A DNA stretch of 53,645 nt, from NCBI GenBank assembly GCA_017469745.1, contig JAFUFS010000009.1:1-53645 (forward strand). Direction: 5' to 3'. Source of the DNA: Bacteroidales bacterium (GTDB lineage Bacteria; Bacteroidota; Bacteroidia; Bacteroidales; UBA932). Below are positions 32,799-41,863 of this stretch, one piece after another; positions within the stretch are counted from its first letter, which is position 1, and each line of letters opens with the position of its first letter. A model generated the notes under the pieces. That model saw only the letters and a program-made list of their open reading frames with translations. It had not been told where the DNA came from and ran no database searches. Position numbers and translations under genes: made by a program.

Positions 32799-32825
32799 AA
32801 TTGTCGGAAAAGGCTACCGGCTGGC

Positions 32826-33704
32826 TCAGGAGGCCTGCGAAGAGTACCTCGCGAACCTGTCTTTACCGTAAAAATCCTTTATGATGCTCACCTCGGTGAG
32901 GCCATGATCGGAAAACAGCTCAGAGGTAGCTGTCCCCAGAAGTTCGTTGATCTCTGTGATGCCCATGCCTCCCGGTGCAAGCAGGCTGCGGGACCATCGG
33001 GCTATCGCTCGGTAGAAGAGAAGTGGATCGTCGTCAGGCACGAAAAGGGCCAGGGCGGGCTCATGATCCAGTACGTTCGGCCTCATCAGGGTCTTCTCGG
33101 ATTCCTTGATGTAAGGAGGGTTGCTGAGGATCAGGTCGAATCCACCTTCCCCTATCGCAGAAGGATCACCGAGCACATCGGCTTTGATGAACTTGGGAGC
33201 CTGTGCCCCGGACTCATCCAATTCCTTGGAAAAGTCCTGCGAAACTGCGACTGACAGAGCCTCGTCGGAGATGTCGACACCGACTACGCTTGCTCCAGGC
33301 ACCTTCAGCGCCATGGTCCAGGCAATGCATCCGGAACCTGTGCAAAGGTCCAGGATCCTGACGTTCCGTTTGGACGAACAGGCCTTGATTGCTTCCATGC
33401 AAAGGATTTCTGTCTCAGGCCTAGGAATAAGTACTCCCGGGCCGACCTTGAACCTCAACCCGCAGAATTCAGTACAACCCAGCACGTACTGGATTGGCTC
33501 ACCTGAAGAAAGCCTGTCCAGGTCATCCTTCAGCCCGGAAAGAGCGTCGTCTTCAATGGAAAAGTCCGGCTCGACGACGTGGGTGTAGCGGCTTGTGCCG
33601 ATGCGTTCTTCACAAAGCATCAGCATGATATTCATGGCCTCAGGGGCCGGGTAAAGGGATTCAAGCCTGGCCGAACCTTCCTTGAGGAAGTCTCTCAGGA
33701 GCAT
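32826..33704 (-). CDS. prmC: Peptide chain release factor N5-glutamine methyltransferase
   Basis: A 292-residue PrmC with N-terminal helical domain, SAM-binding 'ILDLCTGSGCIAWTMALK' near residue 118 and the catalytic 'DLILSNPPYIKESE' (NPPY) near 195. It methylates the glutamine of the GGQ motif in RF1/RF2, which speeds translation termination. The start overlaps the ddl stop by one base (TGATG). A strong terminator follows, so this is the last gene of the PBP1A-ddl-prmC operon. Confidence 0.92.
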   Translation of the reverse strand: MLLRDFLKEGSARLESLYPAPEAMNIMLMLCEERIGTSRYTHVVEPDFSIEDDALSGLKDDLDRLSSGEPIQYVLGCTEFCGLRFKVGPGVLIPRPETEILCMEAIKACSSKRNVRILDLCTGSGCIAWTMALKVPGASVVGVDISDEALSVAVSQDFSKELDESGAQAPKFIKADVLGDPSAIGEGGFDLILSNPPYIKESEKTLMRPNVLDHEPALALFVPDDDPLLFYRAIARWSRSLLAPGGMGITEINELLGTATSELFSDHGLTEVSIIKDFYGKDRFARYSSQAS

Positions 33705-34720
33705 CAGGAATTCTCGATAATGCCGGTGAGGAAGTCGGTGATGTCAATCCCGGCGGTCCTGATCATCTTCGGCACGAGCGAAGCGCTGGTCATTCCGGGA
33801 ATATTGTTGACTTCAAGGAAGTAGAGTCCGTCTTCAGCGCTGATGTAATCGACCCTGACGACACCCTTGCAACCCAGGAGTGAATAGATCTTCTTCGTCA
33901 CTTCCTGGACATGGGCAGTGAGCTCGGCATCGATGGGTGCAGGACAGATCTCCTGGCTGTTGCCGTTGTACTTGGCATCGTAGTCGAAATAGTCGTTGTC
34001 GGTAACTATCTCGATGACGGGAAGAGCCTTAACACCTTCTTCGTCTGAATAGGCCGCACAGGTCAGCTCACGTCCCTTGACACCCTGCTCGATGATCACG
34101 GTCTGGCTCTCCGAGAAGGCGAAACGGATGGCCTCGGCAAGCATGGAAGCCTCCTTGACCTTGGTTATCCCGAAACTGGAACCTCCGTCCGTAGGCTTGA
34201 CGAACACAGGGAAAGTGAACCTGGAGGCTGCCTTCTCAGCTGCTTTCTCGACATCTATCCCGCTGCGGACAAACACGTCAGGAGCACATTTGACGAAATC
34301 TACGTCACGGAGATAACTCTTGCAAGCGAACTTGTCGAAGGCAACTGCTGAGACGAAGGCGCTGCAGCTGCTGAACGGAACGCCGAGCATCTCGAGATAG
34401 CCCTGAAGGAGGCCGTTCTCGCCCGGGGTGCCGTGCTGCATTATGTAGACAAAGTCGAACTTGACCTTTTCTCCATACACCTTGACCGAGAAGTCTGTCT
34501 TGTCGATCTCAGGCCTCGAGCCTTCGGGGAAAGGAACCCTGATCGCATCCTTCTTCCTCATGGCCACGAGCTGCCACTTCCCGAAGCGGGCGAAAATCTC
34601 ATAGACATCGTACTTTGTCCCGTCGATCCTGGACGCCGTGAATTCTCCGCTGCGGCAGGAAATCTCCCATTCGGAGGAATCGCTTCCGTAGATGACTGCA
34701 ATCTTACTGTACTTTCCCAT
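33704..34720 (-). CDS. ddl: D-alanine--D-alanine ligase
   Basis: A 338-residue ATP-grasp ligase. Signature stretches: 'VYIMQHGTPGENGLLQGYLE' (the HGxxGE loop), 'FPVFVKPTDGGSSFGITKV' and, near the end, 'GVVRVDYISAEDGLYFLEVN' 'NIPGMT'. It joins two D-Ala for the peptidoglycan stem peptide, using ATP. It lies 16 bases after the PBP1A gene and is coupled to prmC. Its operon neighbours place cell wall precursor supply and polymerisation together. Confidence 0.93.
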   Translation of the reverse strand: MGKYSKIAVIYGSDSSEWEISCRSGEFTASRIDGTKYDVYEIFARFGKWQLVAMRKKDAIRVPFPEGSRPEIDKTDFSVKVYGEKVKFDFVYIMQHGTPGENGLLQGYLEMLGVPFSSCSAFVSAVAFDKFACKSYLRDVDFVKCAPDVFVRSGIDVEKAAEKAASRFTFPVFVKPTDGGSSFGITKVKEASMLAEAIRFAFSESQTVIIEQGVKGRELTCAAYSDEEGVKALPVIEIVTDNDYFDYDAKYNGNSQEICPAPIDAELTAHVQEVTKKIYSLLGCKGVVRVDYISAEDGLYFLEVNNIPGMTSASLVPKMIRTAGIDITDFLTGIIENS

Positions 34721-34736
34721 ATTCAGTAATCAATTA

Positions 34737-37088
34737 TCATTCAAAATAATAGTCTTCAATCTGCGACTGCGCCTCGGAGACTTCGTCGTCACTTCCGGTG
34801 CAGCCAAGACCGTCCACGACTCCGGCAGGGGCGGCGAACTTGTCGGTGGCATGGACTCCGAGAGTCCCGTCAGCGAGCACTTTCTGCATGAATATTCCCC
34901 AGGTCGGCAACGACATGTTGGCACCCTGGCCGAGGGTTCCTGACTGGAAATGGACCTGACGGTCCTCAGCGCCCGTCCAGACTCCGGCCACCAGGGTCGG
35001 GGTGTAGCCGATGAACCAACCGTCGGAGTTGTCATTCGTGGTGCCGGTCTTTCCGGCGATCTCGCCCATCAGGTTGTAGCGGTAACGGAGCCTGCTGGCG
35101 GTACCGCCCTGGACAACGCCTTCCATGAGGTTGACCATGAGATAGGCCGTGTTCTCGCCGATGGCTTCACGCCTGCGGGTGGTGAACTCGCTGATGACAT
35201 TGCCCTGGCTGTCCTCGATCCGCGTCACGAACAAAGGAGTGATGTACACGCCCTTTGAAGGGAAGGTGTTGTAGGCGGCAACCATCTCCCAGAGGGTTAT
35301 GTCGGCAGGGCCCACGCAGAGGGCGGGGACCTCGTCGATATGGCTCTGGATGCCCATCCTGCGCATCATGTCGGCCATGGCAGTCGGCCCGAACTGCTTC
35401 ATCAGGTAGGCGGAGATGTTGTTCGAACTGTTGGTAAGTCCCCACTTGAGGGTGACAGTCTTGCCGATCCACTTCTCGGCATCGGTACTGCGGGGAGTCC
35501 AGGTGTCGCCTCCGGGGACCTCGAAGGTCTGGGGCAGGTCGACCACCTTGTCGCAGGGGGTCATACCCTCCTGCATGGCTAGCGTGTAGAGGAAGGGCTT
35601 GATCGTCGATCCGACCTGACGCTTGCCCTGACGTACGTTGTCGTACTTGAAATACCTGTAATTGGGACCTCCTACATAGGCCTTGACATGGCCCGTACCA
35701 GGTTCCATCGCCACGAACGAAGTCCTGAGCATCGACTTGTAGTAACGGATCGAATCGTCCGGAGTCATGGTGGTGTCGATGTAGCCCTTCTTGTTGTAGG
35801 CGAAGATACGCATCTTGGCCGGCTCGGAGAAGGTCTTCAGGATCTGGGCATCTGTCTTTCCTGCATTCTTGAGGATGCGCCAGCGGTCGCTCCACCTTCT
35901 GGCCTGGTTCATGACCCTGTTCCTAGTGGCCTCGTCGATGTCGTTGGAGAAGGGGGCGTTGGTCTTGTACTTAAGGTCCTTCATGAAATCCGCCTGGAGG
36001 GACTTGATCCTTTCGGCAACGGCCTCCTCGGCGTATTTCTGCATCTTGTAGTTGATGGTCGTGTAGATCCTGAGGCCGTCCTTGTCCAGGTCGTACTGAG
36101 ATCCGTCAGTCTTACGGTTCTTTTCAAGCCAGCCGTAAAGCTGGTCGGTTTCCCAGGCCAGCGAATCGGCAGAAAAGTCCTCGCGGATCTTGTAGTCGGA
36201 ACGATGGGGCTTCTTGGCGGTCATGACACGACGGATCATGTCCCTGAAATAAGGGGCGCGGCCGGCATTATGGTCCTGCACCTCGTAGTTGAGGGTGATA
36301 GGGATCTCACGGATGGAATCCCTCTGATGGGTATCGATGTAACCGGCTTTCTCCATCTGGCCGATGACGAAGTTTCTCCTGGACAGAGCCTTCTCAGGAT
36401 TGATCGCCGGATTGTAACGGGTCGGCTTGTTGACCATTCCGACCAGCATGGCGCTCTCCTCGACCGTCAGTTCCGAAGGCAGCTTGCCGAAGAAGGTTTC
36501 GGCAGCCGAACGGACTCCGTAGGCGCTGCTTCCGAAGAAGATGGAATTGAGATACATGGTCATGATCTCATCCTTGGTGTAGTCCCTTTCCAGCTTGACG
36601 GCGGTGATCCATTCCTTTAGTTTCGTCCAGACCATGTGGACGTGGTAGATTCCTGGAATCTTGCGTCCTATGTCCTTACGGGGATAGAGCGTCTTGGCCA
36701 GCTGCTGGGTGATGGTACTACCGCCACCCTGGCTGGAATTGCGCATCAGGATGGTCTTGAAGAGCACTCGGCCGAGGCCCTTGAAATCTATTCCGGAATG
36801 CTTGTAGAAACGGGCGTCCTCGGTGGCCACTGCCGCATGGACGATGTTCGGGGAAAGCTCCTCGTAAGTGACGAACGTCCTGTTTTCTATATGGAAGGTA
36901 GTGAGAACCTCCCCTCCTTCTGCGATAACTTGCGTAGCGAGCTTGCTGTCAGGGTTTTCCAGTTCCTTGAAGGAAGGAATGTCAGCAAACACCCAGACGA
37001 GCAGGACCATGAACAACAGGAGCAGGACCGGAAACGTTACAAGGATCCAGAACCACTTCGTAATTTTCTTTCTTGTCTCTTGGGTCAT
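34737..37088 (-). CDS. mrcA: Class A penicillin-binding protein 1A
   Basis: A 783-residue bifunctional PBP: N-terminal membrane helix (residues ~12-34), glycosyltransferase domain with 'ATEDARFYKHSGIDFKGLGR' and 'GGGSTITQQLAKTLYPRKD', and transpeptidase domain with SxxK at S494 ('GSTIKPFLY'), SxN 'NSSNNIS', and 'GKTGTTND'. It polymerises glycan strands and cross-links peptides in the periplasm. No class A C-terminal extension is seen beyond a short acidic tail. First gene of the PBP1A-ddl-prmC unit, divergent from topA, with a -7 box eight bases before its ATG. Confidence 0.93.
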   Translation of the reverse strand: MTQETRKKITKWFWILVTFPVLLLLFMVLLVWVFADIPSFKELENPDSKLATQVIAEGGEVLTTFHIENRTFVTYEELSPNIVHAAVATEDARFYKHSGIDFKGLGRVLFKTILMRNSSQGGGSTITQQLAKTLYPRKDIGRKIPGIYHVHMVWTKLKEWITAVKLERDYTKDEIMTMYLNSIFFGSSAYGVRSAAETFFGKLPSELTVEESAMLVGMVNKPTRYNPAINPEKALSRRNFVIGQMEKAGYIDTHQRDSIREIPITLNYEVQDHNAGRAPYFRDMIRRVMTAKKPHRSDYKIREDFSADSLAWETDQLYGWLEKNRKTDGSQYDLDKDGLRIYTTINYKMQKYAEEAVAERIKSLQADFMKDLKYKTNAPFSNDIDEATRNRVMNQARRWSDRWRILKNAGKTDAQILKTFSEPAKMRIFAYNKKGYIDTTMTPDDSIRYYKSMLRTSFVAMEPGTGHVKAYVGGPNYRYFKYDNVRQGKRQVGSTIKPFLYTLAMQEGMTPCDKVVDLPQTFEVPGGDTWTPRSTDAEKWIGKTVTLKWGLTNSSNNISAYLMKQFGPTAMADMMRRMGIQSHIDEVPALCVGPADITLWEMVAAYNTFPSKGVYITPLFVTRIEDSQGNVISEFTTRRREAIGENTAYLMVNLMEGVVQGGTASRLRYRYNLMGEIAGKTGTTNDNSDGWFIGYTPTLVAGVWTGAEDRQVHFQSGTLGQGANMSLPTWGIFMQKVLADGTLGVHATDKFAAPAGVVDGLGCTGSDDEVSEAQSQIEDYYFE

Positions 37089-37096
37089 AATAAAGA

Positions 37097-37104
37097 CAAA
37101 TTTA
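37097..37104 (-). promoter_or_regulatory. -7 box of the PBP1A operon
   Basis: TAAATTTG on the minus strand, eight bases before the PBP1A ATG; the predicted leader is only about five bases. On the plus strand a weaker box (TTACTTTG, about 37138-37145) may serve topA. Confidence 0.6.
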
Positions 37105-37194
37105 TAACAAAATTTGGAAAATTGCCTGGTTTGTGGTTTACTTTGCAGTCTGAATCTTCAAACTATCTATGAACAACTTGCTAAACGAAAGATC

Positions 37195-39513
37195 ATGGCA
37201 GACAATCTAGTTATCGTAGAGTCTCCGGCCAAGGCCAAGACTATACAGAAATTCCTCGGCAACGACTACATGGTGAGGTCCAGCTTCGGACACATCAGGG
37301 ACCTTCAGGAGAAAAAGCTGAGCGTCAATGTCGAAGAAAATTTCACTCCTGAATATGTCATCCCCGCGGACAAGAAGAAGGTGGTCTCGGAGCTCAAGAA
37401 GGCAGCCGAGAGCGCAACCACCGTGTGGCTGGCTTCCGATGCCGACCGTGAAGGAGAAGCCATCTCCTGGCATCTTTTCGAGACCCTCGGACTCAAGAAA
37501 GAGAACACCCGCAGGATCGTATTCCCAGAAATCACCAAGAATGCAATAACCGAGGCCGTCAAGAACCCCAGGGACATCGACATGGACCTGGTCAATGCCC
37601 AGCAGGCAAGAAGGGTCCTTGACAGGCTCGTAGGATTCGAACTTTCACCTATTCTCTGGAGGAAGATCCAGCCGAAGCTCAGCGCAGGACGCGTTCAGTC
37701 CGTCGCCCTCAGGCTGGTCGTGGAGAGGGAAAAAGAGATCATGGCCTTCCAGAGTGACCCCTATTACAAGGTGGAGGCTCTCTTCCATCCGGAAGGACAT
37801 CCTGCATCAGTGAAGGTCAAGGCCGGCCTGGACACCAGGTTCGGCAACCTTGAAGACGCAAGAACCTTCCTGCAGGACTGCGTGGGAGCCCGCTTCTATG
37901 TGTCAGGAATAGAGAAGAAGGAGTCGGTAAGGTACCCGGCGCCTCCTTTCACTACCTCAACCCTCCAGCAGGAGGCAGCCAGGAAACTGCATTTCCCCGT
38001 CGGGGTGACCATGAGAGTGGCCCAGTCCCTATACGAAAGGGGTCTCATCACTTACATGAGAACCGACTCGACCAACCTCTCGACCCTCGCACTCGGAACT
38101 GCAAAGAAATTTATTACCGAAGCCTTCGGAGCCGAGTACCAGAAGACCCGTCAGTTCAAGACCAAGGCCAGGGGAGCGCAGGAAGCCCATGAAGCCATAC
38201 GCCCCACCTACATCGAGAACACCGACATCGAAGGTACCGCCCAGGAAAAGAAGCTTTACAACCTTATCTGGAAACGCACCGTCGCTTCCCAGATGTCTGA
38301 CGCAAAGGTGCTTCTGACCACCATGAAAGTCTCTTCAGACAAGAGAGACGAGAAATTCACTGTCCAGGCCACCCAGGTCCTGTTCGACGGCTTTCTCAAG
38401 CTTTACATGGAGAGCACTGACGACCAGGACGATGCCCAGGACGGCGAGATGATCCTGCCTGACATCCTGGAAGGTACAGTGATGGAGCGCAAGGGAATGA
38501 AGGCTGAGTGCAAGTTCACCACCCCTCCCCCGAGATATTCAGAAGCGACCCTGGTCAAGAAGCTCGAAGAGCTCGAGATCGGACGTCCTTCCACCTACGC
38601 CACCACCATCAGCACCCTCACTTCGGGCCGCGGCTACATCGTGAAGGGCGACAAGGAGGGACGCAAGGTTTCCGTGAGGGACCTCGCCCTCAAGGACGAC
38701 ACTATCACCGAGACTTCCAAGACTGAGACCATCGGAGCCGAGAGAGGCAAGCTTCTCCCCCAGGAGATCGGAATGATCGTGACCGACTACCTCGAGAAGA
38801 ATTTCACCGAGATCATGGACTATGACTTCACAGCCAACGTAGAGGAAGATTTCGATGAGATCGCAAGCGGCAAGATGGTCTGGAACGAGGTGATCAGCCG
38901 TTTCTACACTCCTTTCCACAAGAAGGTGGATGAGGTTCTCCACGACGGGAACTACAGCCATGTCTCACGTGAGATCGGAACTGACGAGGATGGCAACAAA
39001 CTGATCGCCAAGTTCGGCAAATTCGGACCTTTCATCCAGAAGGGCGAAGGCGAGAATGCACAGTTCGCTTCCCTCGGCAGGGGACAGCTCATCGAGAGCA
39101 TCACCCTTGCAGAGGCCCTCAAGCTCTTCCAGCTGCCCAGAACGGTCGGTTCTTACAAGGATGTGGAAGTGGTCGCAATGAAGGGGCGTTTCGGACCTTA
39201 TCTCAAGTACGGTGACAAGAATTTCTCCCTCCCGCGCGGCAAGGATCCTCTCAAGATAAACCTTGAGGAATGTGCCGAGATAATCGACAAGGGAATGGAC
39301 AAAACCACGGCCACTCCGGTCATCGCAGAGTTCAAGGAATCCGACATCCAGGTCATAGACGGACGCTACGGTCCGTACATCAAGCACGCCGGATCGAACT
39401 ACAAAATTCCTAAGGGGAAGGATGCCTCCTCCCTGACCGAAGAGGCCTGTCTGGAAATCATTAATAATTCAAAACCGACAGAAAAAGGCCGCAGGCGCTT
39501 CAAGAAATCTTGA
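37195..39513 (+). CDS. topA: DNA topoisomerase I
   Basis: A 772-residue type IA topoisomerase from ATG 37195 (MADNLVIVESPAKAKTIQKF); the upstream extension has no homologous features. TOPRIM acidic residues lie in 'VIVESPAKAK' and 'LASDADREGEAISWHLFE'; the active-site tyrosine is in 'GLITYMRTDSTNLS'. The end carries repeated 'FGKFGPFIQKGEGE'/'GRFGPYLKYGDKNFSLPRGK'/'GRYGPYIKHAGSNYKIPKGK' modules instead of zinc fingers, as in other Bacteroidota. It relaxes negative supercoils. It is transcribed away from the PBP1A gene. Confidence 0.95.
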   Translation: MADNLVIVESPAKAKTIQKFLGNDYMVRSSFGHIRDLQEKKLSVNVEENFTPEYVIPADKKKVVSELKKAAESATTVWLASDADREGEAISWHLFETLGLKKENTRRIVFPEITKNAITEAVKNPRDIDMDLVNAQQARRVLDRLVGFELSPILWRKIQPKLSAGRVQSVALRLVVEREKEIMAFQSDPYYKVEALFHPEGHPASVKVKAGLDTRFGNLEDARTFLQDCVGARFYVSGIEKKESVRYPAPPFTTSTLQQEAARKLHFPVGVTMRVAQSLYERGLITYMRTDSTNLSTLALGTAKKFITEAFGAEYQKTRQFKTKARGAQEAHEAIRPTYIENTDIEGTAQEKKLYNLIWKRTVASQMSDAKVLLTTMKVSSDKRDEKFTVQATQVLFDGFLKLYMESTDDQDDAQDGEMILPDILEGTVMERKGMKAECKFTTPPPRYSEATLVKKLEELEIGRPSTYATTISTLTSGRGYIVKGDKEGRKVSVRDLALKDDTITETSKTETIGAERGKLLPQEIGMIVTDYLEKNFTEIMDYDFTANVEEDFDEIASGKMVWNEVISRFYTPFHKKVDEVLHDGNYSHVSREIGTDEDGNKLIAKFGKFGPFIQKGEGENAQFASLGRGQLIESITLAEALKLFQLPRTVGSYKDVEVVAMKGRFGPYLKYGDKNFSLPRGKDPLKINLEECAEIIDKGMDKTTATPVIAEFKESDIQVIDGRYGPYIKHAGSNYKIPKGKDASSLTEEACLEIINNSKPTEKGRRRFKKS

Positions 39514-39531
39514 TTTTTTGAATTATTTATC

Positions 39532-39539
39532 TAAATTTG
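39532..39539 (+). promoter_or_regulatory. -7 box of the Lrp-type regulator gene
   Basis: TAAATTTG, 27 bases before the ATG at 39567 and 18 bases after the topA stop codon. The -33 element is not clear. Confidence 0.6.
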
Positions 39540-39566
39540 CCGTTACAAAGTTATAAACTGAAAGTA

Positions 39567-40076
39567 ATGGCAACTTATCACATCGACCAGATCGATCAGA
39601 AAATCTTGTCTTTTCTTGTGAACAACGCCAGGATGCCCTTCCTTGAGATCGCCCGTGAATGCGGAGTCTCCGGAGCGGCTATCCATCAGAGGGTCAAGCG
39701 TTTGGAAGCCAACGGCGTCATCACCGGTTCCCGCCTCCTCGTGAAGCCCCAGGCTCTTGGACTGAATGTCTGCGCATTCATCAGCGTAACTCTTTCGGAG
39801 GCAAACAAGTATCCTGAAGTGGTTGCGAACCTCAAGAAGATCGCCGAGATTGTCGAATGTCATTTCGTGACCGGCAACGCAGCCCTGCTCGTCAAGGTCT
39901 ACTGTTTTGACAACGATCACCTAATGGAAGTACTTCTGAACACGATGCAGAAGATCCCCTACATCCAGTCGACCGAAACCATGATCTCCCTGGACCAGGC
40001 CATCGAACGCCAGGTCTGGGTCAAGGACTACAAGAACACAAGCTACCAGTCTCCTAGCGAGACCAGGAAGAAGTAA
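39567..40076 (+). CDS. Lrp/AsnC family transcriptional regulator
   Basis: A 169-residue regulator from ATG 39567, starting MATYHIDQIDQKILSFLVNN. The winged helix-turn-helix ('FLEIARECGVSGAAIHQRVK' and 'RLEANGVITGSRLLVKPQAL') is followed by a RAM/AsnC ligand domain ('ECHFVTGNAALLVKVYCFDN'). Such regulators respond to amino acids; the effector cannot be told. The start is preferred over an upstream ATG because of the promoter box at 39532-39539. The end overlaps the convergent ispD by 23 bases. Confidence 0.88.
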   Translation: MATYHIDQIDQKILSFLVNNARMPFLEIARECGVSGAAIHQRVKRLEANGVITGSRLLVKPQALGLNVCAFISVTLSEANKYPEVVANLKKIAEIVECHFVTGNAALLVKVYCFDNDHLMEVLLNTMQKIPYIQSTETMISLDQAIERQVWVKDYKNTSYQSPSETRKK

Positions 40077-40776
40077 GCATCCTCGCAAGGGCCAGATCTT
40101 CAGGTGAAGTCAGTTTGAAATTGTACCTCTCTCCGGCGCAGAAGGAGAGAGGTATTCCTTTTCTGTGTGCGACCGAAGCATCGTCGGTGAAAGAGGTGTC
40201 GAAGGCTTGGGAATATGCATCCTTAATGTCCTCGGACAGAAACATCTGCGGAGTCTGGGCTCCGAAGACCCTGCTCCTGTCGATCTCCTCGCCGGAGTCC
40301 TTGAGGACCTTCTCGCCAAGATCGGAGTCTACGGTGTCAAGGACCTTCAGGGTATCGACAGAAGGAACGACGGGGATGAGGGCATGGATCCTGCCTCCCT
40401 CCATCTTCGAGAACATATTCCTGATCAGGCCCGCTGAAACAAGGGGTCTTACGCCGTCATGGATAGCTACTATCGCTCCGTCAGGAACCCTTTCCAAGGC
40501 ATTCCTTACAGAATGAAAGCGGGTAATCCCACCGGAGACAAGGAGTTGCGGACAGGTGAATTCACTGGAGAGACAATATTCCTTCCAGAAAGAAATATGC
40601 TCCTTCGGAAGGACGGTGATTACCTTGATGTCGGGGACAGCGGAGACGAAGGTCTCAATGGTCCTGCGAAGCACCGGCTTCCCCCCGAGATCCAGGAACT
40701 GCTTCGGCGTGGCGGCTCCCATTCTCGTGCCGCTCCCCGCCGCCATTGCTATCAATATTTTGATTTCCCGTGCCAT
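40054..40776 (-). CDS. ispD: 2-C-methyl-D-erythritol 4-phosphate cytidylyltransferase
   Basis: A 240-residue IspD from ATG 40776 (MAREIKILIAMAAGSGTRMG). Signature features: 'AAGSGTRMGAATPKQFLDLG' (CTP loop with catalytic Arg and Lys), 'VSGGITRFHSVRNALE', 'VAIHDGVRPLVS' and 'FGAQTPQMF'. It makes CDP-methylerythritol in the MEP isoprenoid pathway, which also feeds the undecaprenyl carrier of cell wall synthesis. A longer frame upstream runs through mreB's promoter region and is not used. A TATATTTG box lies 11 bases before the start. Confidence 0.93.
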   Translation of the reverse strand: MAREIKILIAMAAGSGTRMGAATPKQFLDLGGKPVLRRTIETFVSAVPDIKVITVLPKEHISFWKEYCLSSEFTCPQLLVSGGITRFHSVRNALERVPDGAIVAIHDGVRPLVSAGLIRNMFSKMEGGRIHALIPVVPSVDTLKVLDTVDSDLGEKVLKDSGEEIDRSRVFGAQTPQMFLSEDIKDAYSQAFDTSFTDDASVAHRKGIPLSFCAGERYNFKLTSPEDLALARMLTSSWSR

Positions 40777-40787
40777 AATATTCCTTA

Positions 40788-40795
40788 CAAATATA
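40788..40795 (-). promoter_or_regulatory. -7 box of ispD
   Basis: TATATTTG on the minus strand, 11 bases before the ispD ATG at 40776. The 64-base gap to mreB must also hold the mreB promoter; no clean plus-strand TAnnTTTG was seen there. Confidence 0.55.
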
Positions 40796-40840
40796 ACTTT
40801 TTTTGTATATTTACAGACTTTGAATTTGAATAAGAATATT

Positions 40841-41863
40841 ATGGCGTTTTCTTTTCTGACACAAGAAATAGCAATGGACCTCGGTACCGCCAACACCGTC
40901 ATTTTCCGCAATGACGAAAAAGTGCTGGACGAACCGAGCATAGTGGCAATAGACAACAACACCCAGAAGTGCATAGCCATCGGCCAGCAGGCCAAGCTGA
41001 TGCATGAGCACACCAACCCCGGAATCAAGACCATCCGCCCGCTTCGCAACGGAGTCATCGCAGACTTCAACGCCGCAGAGATGATGATCAAGGGGTTCAT
41101 CAAGCAAGTCAACAACAAGAAGAAATCCCTCTTCTCCCCGAATCTCAAGATAGTCGTCGGCATCCCTTCCGGAAGTACCCAGGTTGAGATCAGGGCCGTG
41201 CGTGACTCCTGCGAGCATGCCGGAGGCAGGGACGTCTATCTGATCTACGAGCCTATGGCAGCAGCGCTGGGTATCGGTCTGGACGTGGAAGCCCCTAAGG
41301 GCAACATGGTGGTCGACATAGGTGGAGGAACCGCCGAGATCGCCGTCATCTCCCTGGGAGGTATCGTGGAGCAGGAAAGCATACAGACTGCAGGTGACGT
41401 GTTCAACACCGACATCCAGTACTACATGCGCCAGCAGCACAACATCAAGATCGGAGAGACGACCGCTGAGAAGATCAAGATCGCTGTGGGAGCCGTGATT
41501 CCCGACCTGGACGAAGAGCCCGAACCTTTCGTCGTGAACGGTCCTAACCTCATGACCGCCCACCCTGTCGAGGCCACAGTCACCTACCAGGAGATAGCCC
41601 ACTGCCTTGACAAGTCTGTTGCAAAGCTTGAATCCTCAATCCTGCACGTCCTGGAGATGACTCCTCCGGAGCTCTATTCAGACATCGTGGAAAACGGAAT
41701 CTTCCTCTCGGGAGGCGGAGCCCTCCTCCGTGGACTTGCAAAGAGGTTCACCGAGAAGGTCAACATCCAGTTCCACGTCGCTGAAGACCCGCTCAGGGCT
41801 GTTGCTAGAGGAACGTGCATCGCTCTGAAGAAGACTTCGAACTACTCATTCCTCATGAGGTAA
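40841..41863 (+). CDS. mreB: Rod-shape actin homologue MreB
   Basis: A 340-residue MreB from ATG 40841. Nucleotide-binding motifs: 'IAMDLGTANTVIF' near residue 10, 'MVVDIGGGTAEIAVISLGG' near 155, and 'GIFLSGGGALLRGLAKRF' near 290. MreB filaments on the inner membrane guide the elongation machinery. The stop overlaps the mreC start (TAATG). First gene of mreB-mreC-mreD-mrdA-rodA. Confidence 0.96.
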   Translation: MAFSFLTQEIAMDLGTANTVIFRNDEKVLDEPSIVAIDNNTQKCIAIGQQAKLMHEHTNPGIKTIRPLRNGVIADFNAAEMMIKGFIKQVNNKKKSLFSPNLKIVVGIPSGSTQVEIRAVRDSCEHAGGRDVYLIYEPMAAALGIGLDVEAPKGNMVVDIGGGTAEIAVISLGGIVEQESIQTAGDVFNTDIQYYMRQQHNIKIGETTAEKIKIAVGAVIPDLDEEPEPFVVNGPNLMTAHPVEATVTYQEIAHCLDKSVAKLESSILHVLEMTPPELYSDIVENGIFLSGGGALLRGLAKRFTEKVNIQFHVAEDPLRAVARGTCIALKKTSNYSFLMR

